DNA from: Pterois miles
Lineage: Eukaryota; Chordata; Actinopteri; Perciformes; Scorpaenidae
NCBI GenBank assembly: GCA_947000775.1
Contig: CAMQGK010000130.1
Span: 7,005,001-7,069,000, forward strand
DNA: 64,000 nt
Direction: 5' to 3'
The notes under the pieces were generated by a model. It saw nothing but the letters and a program-made list of their open reading frames with translations, was not told the DNA's origin and did not search any database. The translations under genes were made by a program, and so were the position numbers. Positions 24,656-35,440 of the stretch are shown one piece after another (position 1 is the first letter of the stretch; the number at the start of each line of letters is the position of its first letter).

Positions 24656-24665
24656 TGAGAGTGTA

Positions 24666-24836
24666 CGGGCAATTAGAGTCATCAATTAACCTAAACAGCA
24701 TGTCTTTGGTCTGTGGGAGGAAGCCGGAGTACCCAGAGAAAACCCATACTTACACAGGGGGAACATGCAAACTCCACACAGAGGAGCCCCAAGCTGGATT
24801 CGAACCTGCGACCTTCTCGCTGTGAGGCAGCATCAA
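24666..24836 (+). mobile_element. Right half of the interrupted teleost repeat
   Basis: Continues the sequence broken at 19,635: CGGGCAATTAGAGTCATCAA, CAGCATGTCTTTGGTCTGTG, GGAACATGCAAACTCCACAC, GGATTCGAACCTGCGACC and CTGTGAGGCAG. This sequence occurs in very many copies in teleost genomes. GGATTCGAACC resembles a tRNA-like B box. The copy ends abruptly at about 24,836. Confidence 0.7.
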
Positions 24837-25057
24837 AGAACAAACAAAAATATTTATTCATTAAAGCAATTAAACCATCAAAAATATTTAAACACAAGAA
24901 AACAAGGGTAAATGATTCAGCACAAGAGCAAATCAAAAAGTAACATATAAAAAAGGAAATACGCAAACCTACCTAAATATGCATTAGATCAATTACAAAC
25001 ATGTTGAACGTTCATGAATAAAAAAAAAAGGCGCAAACTAATTACAGGCCACCTACC

Positions 25058-25595
25058 AGGCGCATCAGCGCAGCCTCTGACGGAGAGGAGAGGGGGGGGG
25101 GGGGGGCAGCAGCCGCCGCAGGTAAACGCTGCTGAGAGACCAGGAAAGACGAACGTTAGCGATCAGCTGGAGAGCTGATTTACCACTGTTCATTAAGTGA
25201 GCCGACATACCTGAGGAGGATGGCCGAACCGCACAGCCCAACGCCGGACAAACTCGGTCCCACGCAGCCGCAGCCAGCAGCTCGACGCACTGCAAGGCAC
25301 AATAACGAGCGGGGGTCATGCCCAGAGACCGTCTGACGCCCCGATATCACCAGGCAAGACGGACTTACGATTGTTGGAGAAGTGAAGAAGGTCCAGCAGC
25401 TCAGCCACGCTAACCGTCAGCTCAGACCACGCCACGCCACGCAGACACCAGCCAAATGAGAGCAATAGGAACCATGGCTTCACCTGTTGGCTCCGATGAC
25501 AACAGCTCCGCCCCACAATCAGCACCGCCGACCCACACCTGATGTGGATCAGGATCAAGAAAGGGGGAGGGGATGAACAGGAGACCATCCTGCCA
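25058..25595 (-). other. GC-rich island with exon-like splice signals
   Basis: About 540 bp of GC- and CpG-rich DNA in AT-rich surroundings, with a 15-base G run at 25,092. On the minus strand there are donor-like sites, CCTCAG followed by GTATGT near 25,212 and CAACAATC followed by GTAAGTCC near 25,367, and an acceptor-like TGCCTTGCAG near 25,293. Open frames (for example 25,316-25,588 minus) match no family I recognise. It could be promoter and 5' UTR exons of an unseen gene, or a GC-rich interspersed repeat. Confidence 0.35.
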
Positions 25596-26147
25596 CATTA
25601 AGTAGATTCCTCAAAACGCTCCTGCTGCCAGCACAATCTTTTCCTAATCTCAACGCATAGAGTAAATGTGGGGTGTTTTTCTCCCTCTCCGCTAACACCG
25701 ATTGATTGAGAGTTAATGTAAGATGTAAGACGGTCTCACACCCAAGAATTAAATTGCAGTGAATCAGCACCAATTATGACTCATTTCCGACTAAGGGTGT
25801 GATAATTTTCTCCAACAGAAAATAGGTTTAGGTTAAGAAACAAAGCATACACAGCAAAGTACCAATCAATGACTCTGATTACTAAACAGGGAGCATGTAT
25901 GACGTGCGCTCCAGGGGTCAAATCATAAAAACAGCGTGAAGGAATTCCTATTGAACCACAAATTAAACATCACATTTAATTCAGCCTGTCATGGGGGTCT
26001 GGACTTCAGGCCCCTGTGCAGACAAGCATTCACTCTGTTGGCTCCAGTGCTGCTAGCTGTGACCTTTGACCTCCCTTCACAGACCGGGATAGACTTTCCT
26101 ACAACCGAGCGCAATCTGTTTTCTCAACACAGCCATAATGTGATTTT
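25596..26147. other. Gene-free stretch
   Basis: Unassigned sequence of ordinary composition. Nothing with coding or repeat character could be recognised. Confidence 0.5.
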
Positions 26148-26516
26148 TAGGCCTGTCAAAGTTAATGTGATAATGACGCATTAACGCAATCGATCTTTCG
26201 GAGGTTGTCGACGTCTCGGTTTTGAGGCTAAATAACACTGCAAACTTATGCTAAATTTTGATGAGGAAGAACTGGCATGGCCATTTTCAAAGGGGTCCCT
26301 TGACCTCTGACCTCCAGATGTGTGAATGTAAATGGCTTCTATGGGTACCCACCAGTCTCCCCTTTACAGACATGCCCACTCTATGATAATCCTCTGCCAT
26401 CATAAGACACGTTGATAAGAGCATCAATTACTTGACTAATGTCCCTTTAAGGCACATTTTGAACTGTTAAAAATGTGATTAAATATTTCATGACATTGAC
26501 TGACAGCCCTAGTAAT
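26148..26516 (+). mobile_element. Teleost repeat family R1, copy
   Basis: The ends are GCCTGTCAAAGTTAATGTGA and the inverted TGACTGACAGCCCTAG, so both point inward with a (G)GGCTGTCA-type terminus. The core contains GGCATGGCCATTTTCAAAGG, CCTTGACCTCTGACCTCCAG and CCCCTTTACAGACATGCCCA. The same core recurs at 30,325, 59,512 and 63,360. A hAT-like origin is likely from the terminus. Confidence 0.65.
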
Positions 26517-26596
26517 TTATAATTGTCATACTTTATTGACATCAAATTATCATCATGCAACACTCAGATATGAATCCAGTCTTATGAAAGTTACAT

Positions 26597-26602
26597 TTTA
26601 TT
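26597..26602 (-). terminator. Polyadenylation signal of the minus-strand gene
   Basis: TTTATT on the plus strand is AATAAA on the minus strand, 211 bp past the stop codon of the gene at 26,813-29,175. A second AATAAA-like site may lie close by in the AT-rich 3' region. Confidence 0.5.
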
Positions 26603-26812
26603 TTCATATTAACAATAAAATAGTTGATGTAATTTCTTAAACAGTATATACAACATACACTCAGAGATAAATAAAAATCCCATTGTTGGAGTTAATTTAG
26701 CAACTTATTACAATCAGACCAAATTTTATGATAATTAAACAGCTGAAAAGCCCAAATGTCAACCTCATAGTGAGGTCAGCAGTCTACACCAGCGGACCTT
26801 AAGCAAACACAT

Positions 26813-29175
26813 TTAACTCCTGCTGGCGATCCTCTTGGATCTCCTCACAACGGTGTTTTGTGCCTCCTCTCCAGCATCACCTGCAGCTACATCGGCCTCT
26901 CCGCCCTGCGACGTGGACGGAGATTCCCCAGCTTTCAGGTGACTGTGGTTTCGGGGCTGCGTGGCTCCGGGAGGTTTCCTTCTCCCTCTCGCAGCTCGCA
27001 CAGGCTCTTGTGAAATCGAATTTTTCTTTTCCTCTTTAACCGACTTTACCTGCTTCTCTGCTGCAGCTCCAGACTTCAGCTTCGTCTTCAGCGTTTCACT
27101 TGTGTTCTTGTTTGCGTGATCCTCTTTGTCACTGGTCTGACTATCTGTGGGTTTGCTCCTTGTTGATTTACTTTGGCTTGTCATGTCTTGCACCTTTTCA
27201 GTGGATTTAGCAGCTTCTCTTCTTCCCTTTCCTCGACGTTTCGCTTGTGTTTTAGAGGCTTGTAGCTCCTTCGGGGTATCGACTTCTTCAGCCGTGGCTT
27301 CTGATGCTTCTTGGGTGCCGATCTGCATTTCAAGAGTTTTATAGGCTTCCTATGAAATCATAGTGTTGGGTTAAGGTACAGTAAGTAGGGTTATGGGTTT
27401 AGAGTATAGTTAATCCTTACAAGCCTTCAGTCACATGGTTTTTGCAGCCAAACACTAAAAATGTATGTTTATAACAAATCAGATTCTCACCTTTTGTTGT
27501 GATAGTTCAGATTTCAGGTCTGATAACTGGCTCATTAAACCCTGTATATTCAGCTGAAAGCAGAGAAAAAACAGTCAAAAATCACTTCAACAATAAAACA
27601 CGTTTATTCAAGTCGGAGCCTCTCTTACCCGTTTACTGGCAATTTGTTTTTCCAGCTGCCCTCTGTCTTTAGCCTCTTTCTCCTTCCTATGTATTTAAGG
27701 AAACCAAGTTAATATTTCACCCATGTTATTATTTTTTTGTCATAGATGCAGTATGCAGACAGTTTTTCGTAGCATTTGTGAGCTACACAGATGGAAAAAC
27801 TGAACCCAGGAATCAATCTTTACTTGTTTGCCGCCATCTTCTTCATCCGAGTGAGCTCAATCCTCTTCTCATCCACGGCTCTGTGAACGTCCTCTTTCAT
27901 CACCGTGGCCAGGAGAGACTTGGCGTCTAGACCACTTAAGTCTGTCACCGCTGATGTCGTTTTGAGGACCACCTTTATCCACTCGGTGAGGTCTTCACAG
28001 GATGGGAGCTGACAGAAGAAAAAACATTTATCAGAATAAAAAAAAAAAAAAAAAATTAACTACAATTCAGGTGCGAGGAACATGCACATTTCAACCAGAC
28101 TAAATGACAGCAGAACGATCTCAAAGGATTCATCATTTTCACATTTATGCAATCATTGACCTTGAAGGTAATCCCCTTCATCAACAATTGGTAGGTTGGG
28201 TTTTGGTTGTCCTCATCTTGGATTTTGGCCGTCGCCATGTTAGTTATTTGCAACCAGGGGCAATATAAAATGCTCAAGGTCAGCTGCGCTCCAGCTACAG
28301 AGCTACTAGGACTCATCAAGTGTTGGATGTTGGATGAAAACCTTTGTGAACCTTGAGTTACTGATACGTATATTGACATTTTGGCAAAAATGACATACAA
28401 GATATTGTTTAAAATCTTGCAATTTAAAGAAACTCACGCTTTCCAGTTTAGCCTGTGCCTTCTCCCTGAAAGCACACGCCAGCTCCAAGAGCATCAGTTC
28501 ACTCTTTAACGACCTCTGCACCTCCTCCAGATCTCCCTGAGGACAGTCACAACATCCCAATCCATCAGTTCGCTGCCATAAAAACTGACTGCAACCAAAG
28601 TGAAGAACAGGACTGTAATCAAGAAGCAGCGAGCGAGAAAATCACCTGCAGTTCTTTAATGTGCTTCTCTGCTTTCATGCTCTCAATAAACTCCAGGTCA
28701 GTCGGTGTCAGCTGATAGCCCTTCATCCCTCTCAGCAAGGAGTTAGACTCACCTGCTTGTGACGAATCAAACCTTATTTCAACACTTGAGATCTACTAAA
28801 TGTTTACAAGAATTTAAAAGGTGATTTACAAGAAGAATCATAACAAGCAGAACAAGCAACGCTGTATGGATCTTACCTGTTTTTGTCCCAGTTGTGTTGA
28901 AAAGTTGATCTTGATCTCTACTATCTGCCTATTGATGAGTAACAGAGCAGATTAGATTACAGATCATGCCAGTAGGATACAGTTCGATAATAATGCACAC
29001 ATACCTCTGTATCCTGCTGGGGTTCCTCATAATCCACATCTGAATCTTCATTACAAAAATCAAGGTGTCTCTTTACGCTCGCCAGTGGAGGACTCCTTTG
29101 GAGCTGTCGACCTGATGGGAGGTAGTTCACTGACAGAAGGAAGTCTCTCTGAATCTCTAAAAATCTGTCAGACAT
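26813..29175 (-). CDS. Coiled-coil protein with basic tail, 423 aa, unrecognised
   Basis: Eight coding exons on the minus strand: 29,175-29,005, 28,928-28,877, 28,752-28,646, 28,536-28,438, 28,008-27,824, 27,686-27,629, 27,553-27,491 and 27,349-26,813. All borders are GT-AG. Phases agree throughout, giving 1,272 nt including TAA. The start at 29,175 opens MSDRFLEIQRDFLLSVN. Residues about 75-170 are predicted helical (ESMKAEKHIKELQ, LEEVQRSLKSELMLLELA, LPSCEDLTEWIKVVL). Residues about 170-250 form a charged heptad-like coil (RKEKEAKDRGQLEKQIASKR, LMSQLSDLKSELSQQK). The last 170 residues are disordered and rich in K, S, T and E, with GRRKPPG and RRSKRIASRS. No signal peptide or membrane segment is visible. 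A nuclear, chromatin or kinetochore role would fit the basic tail, but that is a guess. I do not recognise the family. Intron 4 contains a poly(A) run and a fragment of repeat R2. Confidence 0.85.
28180..28250 (-). mobile_element. Fragment of the AAGATGGCGAC repeat (family R2)
   Basis: On the minus strand it reads CATGGCGACGGCCAAAATCC, AAGATGAGGACAACCAAAAC. This matches copies at 36,450 and 50,300. It lies inside intron 4 of the minus-strand gene. Confidence 0.55.
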
Positions 29176-29249
29176 GTTTGAGGTTCTCTCCACTTGAAAA
29201 AACTGAAAAGAAACAAGCAAAAAGCAGCAGCTTCTTCTCAGTTTAACTG

Positions 29250-30324
29250 TGCTCTGCTGTGCCTGTCGTCCACACTCCCTTTGGTCTGAACAGGTGGAGT
29301 TGTGTCTTTTAAAATCTCTGCATCATCATTTCCACCTGTGGCTCACACATGACTGAGTGCTGATTTCTGACCACTAGATGGAGGCAGTGACAAGTTTAAA
29401 CTTGAGATCACACACCGCTCATTTTATATAGAGCCCAAAATGGCAGTGAAATTATTAAAAATATAGCACTTTTTCTTAGAAAGATTTATTTAATATAAGT
29501 TAAAGGCTTATTTAACAATTTCAACTTGTATCAAAATTAATTTCTTTAAATATTGAAACCAAGAAAATAAATAAAATAACATAAGAAATTAATAAATCTA
29601 GAAAAAAATGTGGTAATGATATATTATTTATATGAACCTAGCCTTCTATATACTTTTTTTTTAATATAAAATATTACTACTGCTAGACTACAACTAGCAG
29701 AAATTAACTTTGAATTAAGTTAACTTTGAATTAAACATATAAGTCCAATTTTGAGGTACTGGAGCATTATTTGACAGATGTGACAGCCATAGTTAGTCTG
29801 GAGATTTAAATTTTACATAAAAAATGATCCTCATAAAATATTAATATTGTCAAACTACTTTATGACTTAACCCTCTGAGACCCACAATAGACCTGTTTTT
29901 GTCTTGTTTAGGGGGTACAGGGGTGTTTAGGAGGAGACAGCAGGTCAACAGTAGGTGTCACATAGAAGTGGTGAACATCACCTGAAAGCTGGAAATCTGA
30001 AGATTAATTTGAGATGCAGCTCAAGTTGTTCGAGTTAAATCAGAAATTCTCACGCTCTATTATGTCTCACAAGTTGTTGCAGCAATTTTTGGGTTGATAC
30101 CATTTGTTACACAGATTTTGTGCTAAATTTAACCATTTCTTAACCACCTTTTGACATCTTGAGATTTCTGCAAGAATTGCATTTTTTCGGAATTGGACGG
30201 TGAGCACTTAAACTGCTCAGAAACCTCTTTATCGCCAGTGTAGCTAGGAGAGCCATCCATCCTCTGACTCCTCCACGTCTCTAGTTTGAAAGTTTCATGA
30301 GGCTGTGATTATCCTAGAGGTCAC
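29250..30324. other. Upstream of the minus-strand gene, no gene
   Basis: The part next to the gene (29,176-29,300) should hold its promoter and 5' UTR. A TTTCTTTTCAG acceptor-like site on the minus strand at 29,203 allows an upstream non-coding exon. The rest is AT-rich with no recognised element. Confidence 0.4.
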
Positions 30325-30715
30325 CACAGGTCATTTTATACAGTGAGGTTTCATCACACTTGAATACAGTTGGGCTCGTTGGATCCACCAGAGTCTCAGC
30401 TTTACAGTGAGACCCAATTTATGGGATTGAATACTGTTTAGGGACCCCAGTACGCAGAAATACTCAGATACACTATAGATAACACTTTTATTCTGCATGT
30501 TTTTTGCCCCAGACTGCATGTGATTATCATAAAGTGGGCATGTCTGTAAAGGGGAGACTCGTGGGGACCCACAGAGCCCATTTTCATGCACATATCAGAG
30601 GTCAGAGAAAAGGGACCCCTTCCTTTGGTTTCCTAGTTTCATCGCATATCTGTACCTTCACTACTACTTCTAGCCTGAAAACTGAACCTACTAGAGCCTT
30701 TGAAAGACAGTAAAG
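30325..30715 (-). mobile_element. Teleost repeat family R1, copy
   Basis: CTGCATGTGATTATCATAAA, GTGGGCATGTCTGTAAAGGG and GAGGTCAGAGAAAAGGGACC are the reverse of the R1 core. The middle is diverged and the ends are not clear. Confidence 0.6.
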
Positions 30716-30744
30716 TCAGTCAACTTGGGGTTAAAAATGTAATA

Positions 30745-30870
30745 AAATACATGAGGATGGTGGTGGAAAGTAACCAAGTACGCTTACTCAAGTACTGTAC
30801 AACTTTAAGGTACTTGCACTTAACACTTTAGCCATTTTACTGCATTTTAGAGGCAAGCATTATACATGAA
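30745..30870 (+). mobile_element. Fragment of a GGTGGAAAGTAAC-type teleost repeat
   Basis: GGTGGTGGAAAGTAACCAAG, TACTCAAGTACTGTAC and AAGGTACTTGCACTTAACAC match a repeat found very widely in percomorph genomes. Only the left end is present. Confidence 0.55.
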
Positions 30871-30954
30871 CACAGATCTAAATTTGTGAAAAAGTCGTGT
30901 AACCATCGTCCATTTCGAGATAAGAAGCTCTTGTGATTCAGCGGCACAAGACGG

Positions 30955-30980
30955 GCAGACAGACAGACAGACAGACAGAT
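30955..30980. repeat. (ACAG)n microsatellite
   Basis: Six to seven ACAG units followed by imperfect CAGATAGG and GCAGACAGACAG sequence up to about 31,002. Confidence 0.85.
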
Positions 30981-31176
30981 AGGCAGGTGCGCAGACAGAC
31001 AGATGGATAGCAAACCAAAAGCTCATCTATCTTTAAACTGAGCTGGCGGTGTCACACTGCCAGTCCCACATGGTTGTGGAGCTCCAGGAACTCTAGAGGA
31101 GAGCGCTGAGTCGTAAATACCTCTGCTTTTAAACTCCCATAATGCCGAGGGAGAGAGGAAGGAGGAAGAGGTTGGA

Positions 31177-31242
<66 letters not shown>
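31177..31242. repeat. (GT)n(GA)n compound microsatellite
   Basis: About ten GT units run directly into about 22 GA units. Confidence 0.95.
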
Positions 31243-31244
<2 letters not shown>

Positions 31245-31343
31245 GACTTTGTGAAGCTGACTTGGCATTAACCAAGTGGAAAACATTTGCATGGTTTTAT
31301 GTTGCAGCCAACAAATCATTCCTCAATAAAAATCAAATTCAAA

Positions 31344-31386
31344 ATGACTTTTCTCATCTTCTTCATACTGACAATTCCTCTGAGGT
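31344..31386 (+). other. Orphan leader-like exon
   Basis: An ATG opens 14 codons (MTFLIFFILTIPLR), a hydrophobic signal-peptide-like run. It stops in phase 1 at a consensus donor (GAGGT followed by GTAAGTG). Immunoglobulin-superfamily leaders usually have this length and phase. An ATTTGCAT octamer lies 52 bp upstream (31,285-31,292). No V-type or other Ig exon follows in the downstream sequence, so this may be a relic or chance. Confidence 0.25.
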
Positions 31387-31867
31387 GTAAGTGTCTCTTC
31401 CTACGTGTACTGGGAGGAAATGATCAGCGGGTGGTCCACTAAAAGCTTGTTTTGTCTTTAGGGAGGAAGTGGGACACACAGCAACATTATCTATATAAAA
31501 ACAGCACACTTTGTCCATTCACTGACTGTTTTGCTTCCATAACATCTCTTCTTTCAGGTTAGCGGACAGAAAACATACAAAATACACATTTATTTTACTA
31601 CTTTGTCTATTTGCATCTGTAGTTTTCATCTAAATTCATCAAAAGTTTTAATAAATATTTCGACATAATATTTCAGAAAACTTAAAAAAAAAAGTCTTAA
31701 TGTAAGTGATCAACTGGGGACGTTTCATGGTTCATGTATTAGTTCTTTCTCCTGCAGTTTCTTTCTCAGTTTCTTTGACTCATTTTCAATGACCGACCAC
31801 ATGACGACACACAATGTGTTACAGCCCCCTCATTTGCATAAGGACGCAGAAATGCAGAAAGAAAACA
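31387..31867. other. Gene-free stretch with a possible TATA box
   Basis: CTATATAAAAACAGC at about 31,491 is followed within 60 bp by TTCTTTCAG and GTTAGC. This resembles a core promoter and short non-coding exon, but no coding exon follows. The remainder is unassigned. Confidence 0.3.
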
Positions 31868-32560
31868 CATAAATAAATAAATCTGGGGAAATAAATAAGG
31901 GGTGAAATACAAAGGGGAAATTGACCAGAAACAAACAAACAAACAAACAAATAAATAAATACAATATTAATCAAAAAATAAATACAACATACATGCATTA
32001 TTAAATAAATAAATTATACATAAATAAATAAATACATTTCAAAATAAACACAAATAAATGCATAAATAATTAAATAAATGAATGATTCGATAAATAATGC
32101 ATACATTTAAAGATAAATATAACATAAATGAAACATTGGTGAGAATAATAAAAATAAAAAATAAATAGCATCACTACAAAAATAATAATAATAAATAAAT
32201 TAAATAATAAATAAATAAATTAAAAATGAAAAAAATAAATGCACAATGCATAAATAAGTCAATACATAAATACATAAAATATACATACATTTAAAATACA
32301 AAAAATACAAAATACAAAAAACAAATACATAAAAATAAATGCAGCACTAAATAATACATGTATAAATAAATAAATACATGAATAAATGAATAAAATACAT
32401 ACATTTAAACATAAATATAAAATAAATAAAACATTTATAAAATAAATACTTAAAAATAAATGCATAACAAAATAAATAGATGCAAAAATAAAAAAAATTA
32501 GATAAATAAAAAATATAAAGAAAAATTAAACAGAGGAGTAAATAAATAAGGGAATTAATA
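31868..32560. repeat. (AAAT)n-rich low-complexity DNA
   Basis: Nearly 700 bp of imperfect AAAT/AAATAC repeats, for example AAATAAATAAATAAAT, ACAAACAAACAAAC and ATACATAAAATAC. The phenylalanine- and isoleucine-rich open frames are by-products. Confidence 0.9.
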
Positions 32561-34419
32561 CAAAGATTAAAAAAAGATGCTAATTAAAACATGAATATCA
32601 ATTTATGTCATTTTATCAATTATTTAATGGATACATTTATTTTTTTAATATTATTTTTGCTACATTTAATGACATTTTTTCATTTAATGACTTATTTTGA
32701 TTTTGGGTTATGTCCACCATACCCCTTAAAACCCAAAGATGCACAGTCCAGTCCTAGCTTAGCAACTGTAACTAGGCACGGCAGGCCCGTCAAGTCAGAA
32801 ATAGGGGACCCATTGTTTGAAAAAAAACCAAGAAGTGGTAACTCTGCCACATTTCACTTTCTCGTCATATGAAACTGATAATGTGCTGCGTGAGAATAAA
32901 GAGCTTCAGAGGATAATGGGCCTTTTTCCTTTCCCTGTTGGACATTATTCCCCATGTTTTGCAAATAAAAAAAAAAAAAGACCCCAAAGCACTTTCACAG
33001 TACAGGCACATGTACAAACACACTTTCCACTGACGTGAAAATCCTCTCAGACATTATTAAGACCACCATTCTGGAAGCCTAGCAGCAGCAGCACATAACA
33101 AATCCACACAGCTATTGTGTCCTGTAAAAGCTCTCCGGCGCTGAGAGACGTGTCCCAAAAAGGCCATTTACAGCTGCTCAGACATGCAGCGTATTGAACA
33201 GGCGGCGCAGACAGGTCGTAAAGGGACTGATAAAACAGCACCCTGGTGGCTGAGGATGAGGGGTGGACGGAGACAGGTGTCCTGACTTACTGGGAGACTG
33301 ATGGAAAATGGGTTAGTGCCATTACTGTGAGAAAAAAAAATGACGTAATTTACTGCAGTTCAGTGCAAAGAGTTTATTCAAACATGTTGTAGTTTATTAA
33401 CAAATTGTGTTGCATGTGAAAATCATTATAATGATGATTTAATGCACAGAACCAGATTACGTACACTTTGAGTTTATACAGCAAGATTTAGGCCTGTAAA
33501 ACACAGGTTGAGTACATCAAATACTAATCATCAACTTATGTGTTAGAGCACTGGTTCCCGACTATATATGACCCCTTACTGACAAAGCAATGTCTTGTTG
33601 TGATCCGTCATCGCTGGTTGCATATGACTACCAGTTTTAACCAGTTCAACAAAACTTTCTTTACTCGTCAGAACCCTGGGGAGGTAAAATCTGACTCGTT
33701 TAGATCATGATGTAACTCGCTGACATTCAATACTCCTACTGTGTGATAAAAATGATGATGAAGTATGATTCTGCAGCATCATTTCTCATTTCTGGTTCAT
33801 TCACAAACCAATTTTGACAGTTTAGAAGAAATTTCAAACAGCTGCTGTGATTTGCATCAAAAATAGGAAACAAAGGCTTATTACAGAGACAAAAACTGAC
33901 AAAAATGCACCGCAGGGTCCCTTTCATGGCTGTTATAAAGCTTTCAGTTGTATCACTCAATCGAGTTGCCTGGTTGTCTTGTATCTGCTGAGGAATTGTG
34001 TGCAACTGTCGATCAGACCAGTCTTTTCCAATGTCGAGAGTGGACGAAATGTCAGCTTTATTATTCCTCTCTGGATCCATTTTTATAAATATACTTTCTA
34101 ACTTTGATTTATTTGTGTTATCTCAGCCCGGCCAATGAATAACGAATGAATAAATTTAGCATAAATGTGGAGCGTTACGTAGCCTTCAAGCTAACATGAC
34201 GATTGGTACCAATCAATTCCTTATGTATATCAGATAGCTTTAAATCTCAGCCTGCTACAACCTCTGAAAGACAGAATAGTGGCTGCCAGCGGCTTGTCGG
34301 ATTGTTACGAGGTTAATAGTTTACGTAATAAAAGATTGATGTGACGTCCGTGTATCGATGAAATATTGCCCCACAAAACATCGTAAATCTTTGGTATGTG
34401 ATTCCTCAAAGATTGATGG
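32561..34419. other. Gene-free stretch
   Basis: Unique-looking sequence. A moderately GC-rich section at 33,050-33,290 (AGCTCTCCGGCGCTGAGAGA) has an open minus-strand frame of 64 codons with no recognisable family and no good splice sites. Between 34,150 and 34,300 there are weak matches to repeat R1 (GTACCAATCAATTCCTTATG). Confidence 0.45.
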
Positions 34420-34730
34420 TCCAAAAACCACAAGACTTTCAACCAGGTGACCTGTTTTTTTTGTTCGTGACGTTGCTTACATGTATTTTAGCGATGTAAA
34501 CTAAAGTGATTTCGTTACTAAATCCAAACTGCGGATGTTACCAAGATTTGTAGCTCGACTTATAAACAATAAAAGCTCAAAATGGATCCTTATAACACGC
34601 AGAATGTCCTTGTAATGATGTGCTACAGTTTATACGCCTTCCTGTGGTTATTTGTGCATACTGTACTCATGAATTTCTACTTATCTCTCTGGTTTCTAAG
34701 CTTACAATCAATTTCCAATTCTGAAAAATA
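34420..34730 (+). mobile_element. Repeat family R3, diverged copy
   Basis: GGTCCAAAAACCACAAGACT, TTTCAACCAGGTGACCTG, and later TGTCCTTGTAATGATGTGCT followed by CGCCTTCCTGTGG correspond in order to the next copy at 34,850-35,200. Confidence 0.5.
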
Positions 34731-34849
34731 AAACTACACAAGGTATATGTATGACATGATAATTCACATGACATTTAGCTTCTAATAATTTATTTTTGGC
34801 ATATAATTTGTACATCATGTAGTCTGTGCTGACTGCAGTGTAAATGCAG

Positions 34850-35190
34850 AGTAGGGGATGAGTCCAACAAACACAGGACTTCTAACCAGAAGGCCACTAA
34901 GACAAGTGTTTTGTTTAGTAAGTTACGCTAGTGATGTGTTTTTTAAGGGACGTGCTTTCCATAATTATGTTAAGTCATTTCTGTACATATTTTATTTAGT
35001 TTCTGCACTTATTTTCAGCCCAACTGTGATGATTTTCCTAAACCTAACTAAGCAGATTTGATGTCACCGTAGTTTTGTCATGGGCCTACATGCGAAAAGC
35101 CTAAAAATGCGTCCTCATGACTGTCCTTGTAACATTGTGCTACTTAAACGCCTTCTCGTGATATCGGGTTTGGTTATTTGCACATATTTC
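34850..35190 (+). mobile_element. Repeat family R3, copy
   Basis: TCCAACAAACACAGGACTTC, TAACCAGAAGGCC, GTTTTGTTTAGTAAGTTACG and CTGTCCTTGTAACATTGTGC. The opening matches GTCAAACAAACACAGGACTT at 38,702 and 57,413. No target duplication could be defined, so the class is unknown. The first part resembles a SINE. Confidence 0.55.
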
Positions 35191-35199
35191 ACCCACTTG

Positions 35200-35440
35200 T
35201 CTCTCATCTTACGAGCAAGTTCCAGTTTACCGCCTCACGGTTGTATGCTACTGCCAATAGATATCACAGTCACAAGAATGGGACAGATGTGAGGTCACGG
35301 TGACCTTGACCTTTGACCACCAAAATCTAATCAATTCATCTTTGAGTCCAAGTCGACGTTTGCGCCAAATTTGAGTAAAATCCATCCAGGTGTTCCGGAG
35401 ATATCGCCGTCACAAGAATGGTACAGACGGACAGACAACA
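35200..35440 (+). mobile_element. Teleost GACCTTGACCTTTGACC repeat
   Basis: Carries GTGACCTTGACCTTTGACCA, AATCTAATCAATTCATC, TTGAGTCCAAGTCGACGTTT, GAGATATCGCCGTCACAAGA and GACGGACAGACAAC. This succession is a very common teleost interspersed repeat. The half-sites spell nuclear-receptor-like AGGTCA motifs in reverse, which is a property of the whole family. Confidence 0.65.

Larger units (their letters stand above)
19636..24663 (+). mobile_element. Gene-bearing CACTA-like DNA transposon, 5,028 bp
   Basis: The left end reads CACTGTCAGAAA and the reverse complement of the right end reads CACTCTCAGAAA, 11 of 12 identical. TA flanks both ends (19,634-19,635 and 24,664-24,665). Removing the element with one TA restores a continuous teleost repeat, CCACACC-TA-CGGGCAATT, so the insertion boundaries are firm. 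Both arms (19,650-19,850 and 24,370-24,655) are dense in GGTACA/TGTACC motifs, about 8 and 11. CACT-type termini, short target duplications and clustered subterminal repeats are features of CACTA/EnSpm elements. The class assignment is inference, because no DDE transposase was found. The interior holds an intron-containing gene (20,440-24,004) with its own GC-rich upstream region, plus two smaller transposons. It could be a non-autonomous element with a captured gene, or a family that normally carries this gene. Confidence 0.75.
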
